Assembly (NCBI GenBank): GCA_016787225.1
Contig: JAEUUY010000030.1
Span: 101,820-165,819, forward strand
Source: Chitinophagales bacterium
Lineage (GTDB): Bacteria; Bacteroidota; Bacteroidia; Chitinophagales; JADJOU01
Reading direction: 5' to 3'
Length of the DNA stretch: 64,000 nucleotides
Shown here: piece by piece, positions 1 through 7,558 of the stretch
How the letters are laid out: each line of letters begins with the position of its first letter
How positions within the stretch are numbered: position 1 is the first letter of the stretch
Made by a program: the position numbers and the translations under genes
Notes under the pieces: generated by a model
The model's database searches: none
The model's input: the letters and a program-made list of their open reading frames with translations, nothing else
What the model was told of the DNA's origin: nothing

Positions 1-1398
1 TGTAAATTTCGCATCAAAATCAAAATTTTCAAGTATAGCCTTTACACCTTGTTGAACTTGTAATGTACCTTTAGGTATTTTTCCACCCTTTATTGTTCCC
101 CCTATGGTTGTTACAGGGTCAGGAACTCTTTTAACTCTAAATTTAAATGGTGTATTTTGTTTACCATCCGAAACAGTAATAGTAGATTCTCCAACTGTAG
201 TGGCTCTCACGATATACTTACCAGGAGCAGACCTTGTGAGCGTAACGCCCCCACCACTAGCAGCTAATTTGGTTTTCTCATCACCTGTTCCTGAAGAAAC
301 TGTAATCGGATTGTCAAGACCTATATAGAATACATTCATTTTATCCAGCATTAGCGCTGCACCAGAAGGCTGGCCTACAGTATATGTAATTGTCTTATTT
401 ACACTTTTCTTCTCACCCTGAGGTGTTGTAAAGCTGATGTTTACGGGAACATTATATGTGTTTGAACCTCCAGCTGTCATCTTTTTAATCGCAACACCTT
501 CCGTATTAAGAGGTATAGTAGCTCCACCTATTGTAATAGTAGGCTTTAATTTATCATTAAATGCCCCTACCCCAGCGGTAATCTCTATCTCTTCCCCAGG
601 CATACAATAAGTTGTATTTGCTGATGCTACAGCTGCAAATTGATCATATTCGACAACAACTTTACCAAGCTGATTTGCGCAATAATTTGAAATTTCTCCC
701 TCTGTATTCTTTATATCATTTTGTAACTTTGTCAGAATAGTGATCGCAGCTATTGCAGGTGTCTGATAGAAATTGCTCTTTGTCCAACCCTTAAAATTTT
801 GCTCATATTTCTGTCCATATTTATCTCTTTCAGGGATAAATAAGTTTACAGGTAAATTTTTCTCAATAGCAGATATTTCATTCATTACCCTATCTTTCAC
901 ATTTGCATCGACATTGGCCGTCCTAAGTATAGCAATAACTTCTTTTTTATAACTTTCCATTTTATCATACAATTCCTTACCTCTCTTTTCTCCACCTGTT
1001 TGCGGTTCGATAAACAAACCTGTAGCTACATCTTGATCTCCTTCTTTAAATTGTTCCTCTCCATCAACAATTTTTTTATCTGCAGCTTTTTTTAAATCTT
1101 CTTTTAACCCTTCGATATAACTATATAAATTATCGGATTTAGTTTTAATCTGATCTGCTATAGGTTTCCAAATCGCTGCTTTCGCCGCTTGATTATTATC
1201 CTTCATTGCAGCATCAAGAATTGCGTAAGTTTCTTTATTTTTACCATTAAGAACTTCAATAGACTTACCTAGACTCCTATTTACAGTTTTAAAAGCATTT
1301 AAAATTTCTGCCGACACATTCATCGCCAAAAGAGCAGTCAATACAAGATACATCATGTTGATCATCTTCTGACGTGGTGATAGCTTACCTCCTGCCAT
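1..1398 (-). CDS. gldM: T9SS/gliding protein GldM (PorM), 3' end missing
   Basis: GldM spans the inner membrane and periplasm and, with GldL, forms the proton-driven motor of the type IX secretion system. Translation from the ATG at 1398 gives 466 residues that run off the left edge. The start is Met-Ala-Gly-Gly-Lys-Leu-Ser-Pro-Arg-Gln, then a single transmembrane helix at about residues 12-32 (MMYLVLTALLAMNVSAEI). A long helical and then beta-rich periplasmic part follows, as expected for this family. It lies 67 bases after gldL in the canonical gldK-gldL-gldM order. The C-terminus and the expected next gene, gldN, are outside the window. The family call rests on the N-terminal signature plus context and is secure. 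Confidence 0.93.
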   Translation of the reverse strand, partial: MAGGKLSPRQKMINMMYLVLTALLAMNVSAEILNAFKTVNRSLGKSIEVLNGKNKETYAILDAAMKDNNQAAKAAIWKPIADQIKTKSDNLYSYIEGLKEDLKKAADKKIVDGEEQFKEGDQDVATGLFIEPQTGGEKRGKELYDKMESYKKEVIAILRTANVDANVKDRVMNEISAIEKNLPVNLFIPERDKYGQKYEQNFKGWTKSNFYQTPAIAAITILTKLQNDIKNTEGEISNYCANQLGKVVVEYDQFAAVASANTTYCMPGEEIEITAGVGAFNDKLKPTITIGGATIPLNTEGVAIKKMTAGGSNTYNVPVNISFTTPQGEKKSVNKTITYTVGQPSGAALMLDKMNVFYIGLDNPITVSSGTGDEKTKLAASGGGVTLTRSAPGKYIVRATTVGESTITVSDGKQNTPFKFRVKRVPDPVTTIGGTIKGGKIPKGTLQVQQGVKAILENFDFDAKFT

Positions 1399-1465
1399 TT
1401 CTTATTATTTTTCTTTTTACCTAGTTAATAAATATTATTTCAAAAAATTATCCCACTGAATAAAT

Positions 1466-2290
1466 TTATGCTGTACGCATAGCTGTAAGCATTCCGCCAT
1501 ATATGTTATTCAATGAACTTAGGCTTTTAGAAAGGGCATTCATATTGTCTTTTAGATTCAAGGCATCATTCTTTGTAGATTCTAAACTCTCCATAGCCTC
1601 TGAAAGGTTACCTACAAATCTATTTAGATTTCTAATATGATTATTTGCATCCTGCAATTCTATCTGATATATAGAATTTAGCTGGGTTAAATTTTTGGTA
1701 ACTAGTTGAATTTGTTCTTGATATTCTTGTGTACCTGCAGTAGAAATAGCTAAACTTTTAGCATTTTCCGCACTTTTCTCAAAGACTGTCTGCAGAGAAG
1801 CTAGAGAAGAAGAAGCATTACGAGCCGCTTCACTATAGCCTTCTGTTGCGTTGGCTACATCTGCTACGCTATTCATAGAACTGATATTATTACTCAATTT
1901 TTCTAAATTTTCTCCCAATCTAGATAGCATATCATTATCAAAGTTCCCTTTAGATAAAGCATTATCTAAAGCCATTAGTGACCCTCCAGCAGAGGCACCA
2001 CCACCATAGGCACCACCACCTTCTCCATAGCCACCCTCGCCTTTAAAAACTTCAATAGAATTCTCATCCATAAGATGAGGATATACTCTTTCCCACTGAT
2101 AGTCTTCAAAGGTAGGCTCAAAAGCGGAGATTAAAAATATAAGTACCTCTGTACCCATTCCTGCAATAAGCATTTCATTAGCACCAGGCCAGTGCATGAT
2201 TTTAAACAAGGCACCTAAAATCACAATAGCAGCACCAATTCCATAAGCCATTGCTATAATTTTCTTAAATCCGCCAACTTTTTTTGCCAT
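1466..2290 (-). CDS. gldL: T9SS/gliding motor protein GldL (PorL)
   Basis: GldL is the inner-membrane partner of GldM in the T9SS rotary motor. Two transmembrane helices lie at about residues 12-32 and 38-58, separated by a short His-Trp-Pro-Gly-containing turn (KIMHWPGANEM). This is the family hallmark. A Gly-rich linker (about 85-105) follows, then a long helical, probably coiled-coil, cytoplasmic part to residue 274. A Glu lies in the second membrane helix (GTEVLIF), as expected for proton coupling in this family. The gene sits 52 bases after gldK and 67 before gldM and is probably co-transcribed with them. Confidence 0.93.
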   Translation of the reverse strand: MAKKVGGFKKIIAMAYGIGAAIVILGALFKIMHWPGANEMLIAGMGTEVLIFLISAFEPTFEDYQWERVYPHLMDENSIEVFKGEGGYGEGGGAYGGGASAGGSLMALDNALSKGNFDNDMLSRLGENLEKLSNNISSMNSVADVANATEGYSEAARNASSSLASLQTVFEKSAENAKSLAISTAGTQEYQEQIQLVTKNLTQLNSIYQIELQDANNHIRNLNRFVGNLSEAMESLESTKNDALNLKDNMNALSKSLSSLNNIYGGMLTAMRTA

Positions 2291-2342
2291 TTTACTTTAT
2301 TATTTAATTTATTAGTTTATTTATAATTAGTTATTATTAATA

Positions 2343-3614
2343 TTATTTCAACATTGATGTAATACATCTAAATCCTACATATGACTTTGCAGAGTCAGCA
2401 TATTCATATATTCTTGTACCATTTTGAATAAAGAAAGCGACGTCCTTCCAAGAACCACCTCTTATCACTTTTCGCTTCATACTCTCATTATCTAATTTAG
2501 TATGGTCATACTTGATATCAGGATTATGATCATGCACAAAAGAATAGGTATTCTCATAGTATGCAGATATTGTCCATTCTGAAACATTTCCGGCCATATT
2601 ATAGAGTCCATAATCATTTGGGAAATAAGAATCAACTCTAACCGTTTTAAAGCCTCCATCCTCTTGATAATTGCCACGTGTAGGTTTAAAGTTTGCTAAT
2701 AAGCAACCTTTATGATTTCTAGTATACGGTCCACCCCATGGGTAAGGAGTATTTTTCTTACCACCTCTGGCGGCATACTCCCATTCGAACTCAGTTGGTA
2801 ATCTAAATACTTCTACCTCTGGTCTACCTCTTGAAACTCTATACTGATTCCACATATGCGTTCTCCAATAGCTAAACGCATTAGCCTGATCCCAAGTAAC
2901 TCCAACTAAAGGATAATTATCAAAAGCTGGATGTGAATAATAGTTCCTAGTGAATGGTTCGTTGTAAGAGTATGTAAAATCTCTTGTCCATACAAGAGTA
3001 TCCGGATATACAGCAATCGACTTTTGCTTTACATGTTGTCTTCTATCCTTATTTCTACTATTCTTTGAACCAGCAGCAGATTTATATGATAAATAATCAT
3101 ACTTGTATACTAGCTTTGATATATCGTATTCTTTTTTACCATTTATCCACTGATCCTGCGGAAGTAACATTGCACTCAATTGATTATTTACTTCAGGATC
3201 TTTATAGTTTATCTTCTTTTTCCAATCAATAGGTGGATTTCCAGCAGTGACTTCTTCAGCATTGTTGTTCTGAACAAACATCTGAAGAATGGTTCTAGCA
3301 GTTGAATCGATAACATATTGCACAAACTGACGATATTCATTATTGGTGATTTCAGTTTCGTCCATATAAAAACCTCCAATAGTGACTTGACGAGGACGAG
3401 CAGTGAGTTCAAAAGTGACATCTTGGTCGCTCGATCCCAATACTAATGTGCCAGTAGGTACTGTAGTCATACCATACGGTATTTCGGTACGCCAACTCGG
3501 TCTGTGCATAACACCTGTCAGCTGCCCATTAGAACTGCCTCCTCCGCAGGATACAAATAAACTGCCGAAACTAATTGCGCATAACGCAAGCTTTAAAAAA
3601 CTTAATCTTTTCAT
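2343..3614 (-). CDS. gldK: T9SS lipoprotein GldK (PorK), SUMF1/FGE-like fold
   Basis: GldK is an outer-membrane-anchored lipoprotein that forms the large periplasmic ring of the T9SS with GldN. The first 23 residues are a lipoprotein signal ending in Phe-Val-Ser-Cys, so Cys23 would be lipidated. The rest is a formylglycine-generating-enzyme (SUMF1)-type domain. It shows GNVSEW, RGGSW and a terminal VGFRC motif, plus FRLPTEFEWEYAARGG around residues 270-285. In GldK this fold is structural, not catalytic. It is the first gene of gldK-gldL-gldM, with a TATATTTG -7 box at 3677-3684 upstream. Length 423 is normal for the family. Confidence 0.92.
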   Translation of the reverse strand: MKRLSFLKLALCAISFGSLFVSCGGGSSNGQLTGVMHRPSWRTEIPYGMTTVPTGTLVLGSSDQDVTFELTARPRQVTIGGFYMDETEITNNEYRQFVQYVIDSTARTILQMFVQNNNAEEVTAGNPPIDWKKKINYKDPEVNNQLSAMLLPQDQWINGKKEYDISKLVYKYDYLSYKSAAGSKNSRNKDRRQHVKQKSIAVYPDTLVWTRDFTYSYNEPFTRNYYSHPAFDNYPLVGVTWDQANAFSYWRTHMWNQYRVSRGRPEVEVFRLPTEFEWEYAARGGKKNTPYPWGGPYTRNHKGCLLANFKPTRGNYQEDGGFKTVRVDSYFPNDYGLYNMAGNVSEWTISAYYENTYSFVHDHNPDIKYDHTKLDNESMKRKVIRGGSWKDVAFFIQNGTRIYEYADSAKSYVGFRCITSMLK

Positions 3615-3676
3615 TTAGATTTGATTTTCTTTAAAATTTATAAGTCTGCGGTTTCCACAAACTTTTGTTCATAACG

Positions 3677-3684
3677 CAAATATA
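3677..3684 (-). promoter_or_regulatory. Bacteroidota -7 box (TATATTTG) upstream of gldK
   Basis: Read on the minus strand the site is TATATTTG, matching the phylum's TAnnTTTG -7 consensus, about 62 bases before the gldK ATG. No TTG lies at the ideal 19-21 base distance upstream, so the -33 element is weak or absent. Confidence 0.45.
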
Positions 3685-3758
3685 AGGATTTTTATTTTAA
3701 TTTTTTTTCAATATTTTGCAATAAATTCATTATTTAATGATTATCAACATCTTAAAAG

Positions 3759-4520
3759 CTATCTTGATAAACTCGGATTGTCTTTAAATAATTGCTCAAT
3801 AGCCATTACCATTGATTTTATTTCTCCTTGTGGTGCTTTAACTAAAACTTTATAACCCCTTTTTTCTAACTCTTTCTGAGTAGCATCTCCGAAAGCTCCA
3901 ATAATAGTTTTTCCTTTTTTAAAATCTGGGAAGAGGGTGAAAAAAGCCTTTACTCCTTCAATATTAAAGAAAGCTACCAAATCATAATCAAAGTTGCGTT
4001 TTTTGACTTCAAGATTTGGTACCATTTTATACATAACTGCTTCTGTAAAATCAAATTTATTATTCTTTAAAAATAAAGATAACTGACCAACTCCGATAGA
4101 AGAACAAGGCATTATTAATTTTTCGGAAGTTTTATGTTTTAAAAGGATATTTTGAAAGTCAACTAGTGTTCCATTTGCATAGACAACTTTTCGCTTTCTA
4201 TATTGAATATATTTTTGAAGATAAAAAGCAATTTGTTCTGAAGAACAAAAATACTTTGCCTCTTGCGGCATTTTATGTCTTATCTCGTCACATAATTTAA
4301 AAAAATAGTCAATGGCATTTTTACTATTAAAAATTACAGATGTATAATCAGGAATATTTATCTTGAATTTTCGAAACTCTCTTAATGTTATACTTTCAAC
4401 GTTTAAGAAAGGAATGAAGTCGACTTTAAAATTATGCTTTTTACTAACTTCATGGTAAGGAGATCTCTCTCCTTGAGGTTCTTGTTGGGATACAAGAATA
4501 CGTTTTATGCTCTTTGGCAT
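3759..4520 (-). CDS. hemD: Uroporphyrinogen-III synthase
   Basis: HemD cyclises hydroxymethylbilane to uroporphyrinogen III with inversion of ring D in cytosolic tetrapyrrole biosynthesis. The 253-residue product begins with the Bacteroidota-type KRILVSQQEP start. It carries SVIFNSKNAIDYFF at about 63-77, YFCSSEQIAFYLQKYI, and GAFGDATQKELEKRGYKV near the C-terminus, the usual two-lobe HemD pattern. The ATG at 4520 places the first beta strand correctly. However, the frame stays open upstream to 4605 through a perfect hairpin (4533-4572). A DUF4271-like gene nearby (4967-5809) matches the HemD neighbourhood known in this phylum; a histone-like gene is interposed here. Confidence 0.85.
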   Translation of the reverse strand: MPKSIKRILVSQQEPQGERSPYHEVSKKHNFKVDFIPFLNVESITLREFRKFKINIPDYTSVIFNSKNAIDYFFKLCDEIRHKMPQEAKYFCSSEQIAFYLQKYIQYRKRKVVYANGTLVDFQNILLKHKTSEKLIMPCSSIGVGQLSLFLKNNKFDFTEAVMYKMVPNLEVKKRNFDYDLVAFFNIEGVKAFFTLFPDFKKGKTIIGAFGDATQKELEKRGYKVLVKAPQGEIKSMVMAIEQLFKDNPSLSR

Positions 4521-4532
4521 TTTCGATTCCGG

Positions 4533-4572
4533 AGTAGCATCTTCTAATACAACTTTATTAGAAGATGCTACT
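4533..4572 (-). terminator. Perfect 17-bp hairpin between histone-like gene and hemD
   Basis: The arms 4533-4549 and 4556-4572 are perfectly complementary around a six-base loop. The hairpin lies 13 bases downstream of the histone-like stop codon and 12 upstream of the hemD ATG. On the minus strand no T-tract follows, so it is not a classical intrinsic terminator. It may separate the two genes by processing or attenuation. Confidence 0.5.
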
Positions 4573-4585
4573 TTAGAATCTTCTT

Positions 4586-4933
4586 TTACTTGCTTACTTT
4601 TTTTTTAGGAGCTGCTTTTTTTGCTGCTGCTTTTTTAGGAGCTGCTGCTTTTTTTGCAACTGTCTTTTTTGCTGCTGCTTTTTTAGGAGCTGCTACTTTT
4701 TTTGCAACTGTCTTTTTTGCTGCTGCTTTTTTAGGAGCTGCTGCTTTTTTTGCAACTGTCTTTTTAGCTACTGCTTTTTTAGGAGCTGCTGCTTTTTTTG
4801 CAACTGTCTTTTTAGCTACTGCTTTTTTAGGAGCTGCTGCTTTTTTTGCAACTGTCTTTTTTGCTGCTGCTTTTTTAGGAGCTGCTTTTTTTACTGTTGC
4901 TTTTGCTGTTGTTTTTTTAACTGTTTTAGCCAT
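4586..4933 (-). CDS. Histone H1-like Lys/Ala/Pro-repeat protein
   Basis: The product is a 115-residue, extremely basic, low-complexity protein made almost entirely of Lys, Ala, Pro, Val and Thr. Its core is a tandem 16-residue repeat of the type AKKTVAKKAAAPKKAV, encoded by five 48-bp units whose GCAACTGTC landmarks start at 4656, 4704, 4752, 4800 and 4848. Such proteins resemble the C-terminal tail of histone H1 and bacterial Hc1/AlgP-type DNA-binding proteins. A nucleoid-associated role is inferred from composition only. It sits between the DUF4271-like gene and hemD. The opposite strand is open only because of the repeat's codon pattern. Confidence 0.75.
   Translation of the reverse strand: MAKTVKKTTAKATVKKAAPKKAAAKKTVAKKAAAPKKAVAKKTVAKKAAAPKKAVAKKTVAKKAAAPKKAAAKKTVAKKVAAPKKAAAKKTVAKKAAAPKKAAAKKAAPKKKVSK
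4656..4895. repeat. 48-bp coding tandem repeat, five units
   Basis: A recurring landmark (GCAACTGTC on the plus strand) occurs at exact 48-base spacing from 4656 to 4848. Units differ by single codons (Ala/Val exchanges). The repeat encodes 16 residues and preserves frame on loss or gain of a unit, so it is a potential copy-number-variable locus. Confidence 0.85.
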
Positions 4934-4966
4934 TGTTAATTTTTTTAAAGTTAAAAATAAATCAAA

Positions 4967-5809
4967 CTATAAAAGTTTTAAATACTTTAGAAGCAAAAGT
5001 ATTGGAATAATTTCAACTATATAAAAATAAATCGCTCCTTTAAAAACATTGCGTGTTAATAAGTGGAGGTTTAAACTGAAAATTTTAAAATAAATAAATA
5101 AATAAAGTAAAATAAAAATCGCTAGAATGCTTATCAGTATAGAATTTGAAACATGTGGGTTCATTAATGATGCGATAAAAATAAGTGGTAAACTTATGAA
5201 CACAAAAATATACATAAAATCAAAAATTATATAACGCACTTCAGAAATTTTATTCATAAAATTAAAAACATAGGATATAAAATGAAACAAAACATACTTA
5301 TACAATAGTAAAATTATACAAGAAAATAGAATTTTGAAATACGAAAAATTGGAATAACTATTGACTGAATTTTTTACGATTAATTGAAAAAGGAAAAAAC
5401 TAAATAATAGAATAAATGTAGAAAATAAAAGTAAGTTTTTAAAAAAACTACTGGGATATGCTTCGCGATACTTTAAAGAAAAAAAACTCGATAAAAGCTC
5501 TCTATAACTAATTCCTGCTAGGTATCGAATCATTGAAAAAAAGAAAAGTGCAATGAGTAAATAAAAAAAAGAAAAATTATATATTGGAGTACCTCGACTC
5601 TGGATTATTTGAACACTTCTATTACAAACTACATCTTGGTCATGAAATGTTAAATTATATAAGACCCGACTTGAATCTACCACTACCCTTTTTCCTTCTA
5701 GATTATTATACTTATAAATCCTTTGAAGCAATACATCTTGGATCGCAAATAGATTATCTGTATTGTGTATAAGTAAAAATAGTATGAGAAGTCTAGAAAA
5801 CACTTGCAT
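4967..5809 (-). CDS. DUF4271-like integral membrane protein
   Basis: A 280-residue protein of unknown function. It has an N-terminal signal-like segment and a short hydrophilic part to about residue 75. At least six hydrophobic helices follow (beginning near FFYLLIALFFFSMIRYLA), separated by short polar loops such as SYRELLSSFFSLKYREAYPS. This layout and the nearness of hemD match DUF4271, a Bacteroidota-restricted family; that assignment is by pattern and context, not by search. Its start overlaps the end of the upstream BamA-like gene by 17 bases, indicating translational coupling. Confidence 0.6.
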   Translation of the reverse strand: MQVFSRLLILFLLIHNTDNLFAIQDVLLQRIYKYNNLEGKRVVVDSSRVLYNLTFHDQDVVCNRSVQIIQSRGTPIYNFSFFYLLIALFFFSMIRYLAGISYRELLSSFFSLKYREAYPSSFFKNLLLFSTFILLFSFFLFQLIVKNSVNSYSNFSYFKILFSCIILLLYKYVLFHFISYVFNFMNKISEVRYIIFDFMYIFVFISLPLIFIASLMNPHVSNSILISILAIFILLYLFIYFKIFSLNLHLLTRNVFKGAIYFYIVEIIPILLLLKYLKLL

Positions 5810-7493
5810 AACTTAAATGTACCTTCATGCTTCCTAATGAAAACTTTGATTCCCCCAAATATCCTGTTCCAATATTAATTCGGAAAATGTTATCAGATGC
5901 CTTAAATGATAATCCTACACCTAGACCTATAGGTGAAACTACTTCATTATTTAAACGATTTTTCAAGGTAGCCACGTCGACAAAAATATTAGAATAAAAA
6001 TATTCTGAAAGATAATATTGTAGTTCATTGCTAAAACTAACATACCATGGAACGATAAAACTATTATCATCGAATCCGCGCGGCAATTTGTTTCCACCAA
6101 TATAGTGCATTTCACCAGTGCTAATAGTTTCAGATAACCAAAATTTAGAATCAAGTCTAGTCTTTAGCACAAAATCTCCACCTATTGATGTATACTTATT
6201 TAAATCAACCATAAGAGAGAATGTAAGTTGAGAAAGAGGAATTCCTTGATACAGCTTTGCTAGAGATTCACCATTAGTATTTCTCAACTCCCCTATTTTA
6301 GAGTTTATAAAAGTTGATTTATTTCCTGCCATAAAACTAGTTTCGAGAGACCACCCTTTTCTTGTAAATAATGGTCTATTGAGCTTATATAAACTATAGC
6401 CTAGTCCTATTTCACTTGTACTAAAATCTAAATGAGCGGGTAATTTTCCATTCAATACCTCATTTTGGCTAAACCCAGTTATTGTACTAATATTCCTTCT
6501 AAAATAAAAAGTAACCATCTGATTTGATTGTATATGGTAGTTTAGGCCTAATTGGTACTGAACACGAAGAAAGGATGTATCGAATTTTTCAATATTAAAA
6601 AGACCTCCAACTCCTAATTTCGTATTTAATACAAAGGGAACATTAATTTTAGAATATAGAAACTGGCTATTATCTAGGTTCTTCTGCCAGTTCAATTGAA
6701 ATGCTATTCCTCTTTTAAACAGGTTTACAAATGATAGTTTGACATCACCTGTAAATTCAACTTGTTCTGTGTTATAAGCATTAGATAGTATTCCTAAGAT
6801 GGCGTTGACCTGATTCAGTTTTCTCTCTTGTAGGTATAAATTTAAAATAGCAGTAGAATCTAGAATAGTAAAATCAGGATTTTTTTCTAACTCCAAAAAA
6901 TCGAAATACCGTAATTGATTAACAACTGCTTTCCAATCAAAACTATTTCGATCTTTAAAATACCGGTTGATATAATTCTGGACAAATTGTATATTGAAGG
7001 AGTTTGAACTTCGATGAATTCGAACCGAATCAATAGCGTACTTTTTGTTTAAATTAAAATCATAACTTATTATTACCTTTCTATTTAAAATTTTAATAGT
7101 GTCAAACTTATAGCTTGCTCTTAAATATCCTTTTTGGATTTGAGCATTTAACAGATAATCTAGCTTATACTGAAGCGACACAAAAGAATGCCCCTTGATT
7201 TTGTGCCATTCAACCTGGGTTCCTTCGATGGCTATTTCCAAAATGAGACTGTCAAACTGACGATTGGGAACTAATTTCCAATTTGATAGGCTATCATTTT
7301 GCTTATCTATTGAATCTAAAGAAGCAAATAAATATCCTTTGCGAATCAAATTTTTTCTTTGATTTATCAGTTTTTCATCGAGAGTACCTTTAAATTCAAT
7401 CGTTGTCAATGTATCTAATGCCTGAATCCCTTGACCATATGCTATATTACAAACATAGAGCGCTGTTAGACCTACAATAACCAGAATCTTCAT
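5793..7493 (-). CDS. BamA/TamA-like outer-membrane barrel protein
   Basis: A 566-residue exported protein. A signal peptide (about 1-20) is followed by POTRA-like alpha/beta segments to about residue 215; one carries the turn WHKIKGHSFVSLQYKLDYLL. The C-terminal portion of about 340 residues is amphipathic beta-strands ending in an aromatic terminus (VHLSYASVF), typical of Omp85 barrels. Known relatives insert or translocate outer-membrane proteins; the substrate here is unknown. It is shorter than true BamA, so an accessory Omp85 member is more likely. It overlaps the DUF4271-like gene by 17 bases and follows the VWA gene by 65 bases. Confidence 0.65.
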   Translation of the reverse strand: MKILVIVGLTALYVCNIAYGQGIQALDTLTTIEFKGTLDEKLINQRKNLIRKGYLFASLDSIDKQNDSLSNWKLVPNRQFDSLILEIAIEGTQVEWHKIKGHSFVSLQYKLDYLLNAQIQKGYLRASYKFDTIKILNRKVIISYDFNLNKKYAIDSVRIHRSSNSFNIQFVQNYINRYFKDRNSFDWKAVVNQLRYFDFLELEKNPDFTILDSTAILNLYLQERKLNQVNAILGILSNAYNTEQVEFTGDVKLSFVNLFKRGIAFQLNWQKNLDNSQFLYSKINVPFVLNTKLGVGGLFNIEKFDTSFLRVQYQLGLNYHIQSNQMVTFYFRRNISTITGFSQNEVLNGKLPAHLDFSTSEIGLGYSLYKLNRPLFTRKGWSLETSFMAGNKSTFINSKIGELRNTNGESLAKLYQGIPLSQLTFSLMVDLNKYTSIGGDFVLKTRLDSKFWLSETISTGEMHYIGGNKLPRGFDDNSFIVPWYVSFSNELQYYLSEYFYSNIFVDVATLKNRLNNEVVSPIGLGVGLSFKASDNIFRINIGTGYLGESKFSLGSMKVHLSYASVF

Positions 7494-7558
7494 ATTAAAA
7501 GAACAAATTGTCAGCTATAAACCTCAATTATTTTCTTTTGGTAATTACCTTATATAAC

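Noticed and set aside
4656..4895. CRISPR-like regular spacing
   Set aside because: The 48-bp units are contiguous coding repeats without unique spacers.
4590..5024. A 144-codon plus-strand frame antisense to the histone-like gene
   Set aside because: It arises from the codon pattern of the 48-bp repeat; product is a low-complexity Phe/Ala string with no family features.
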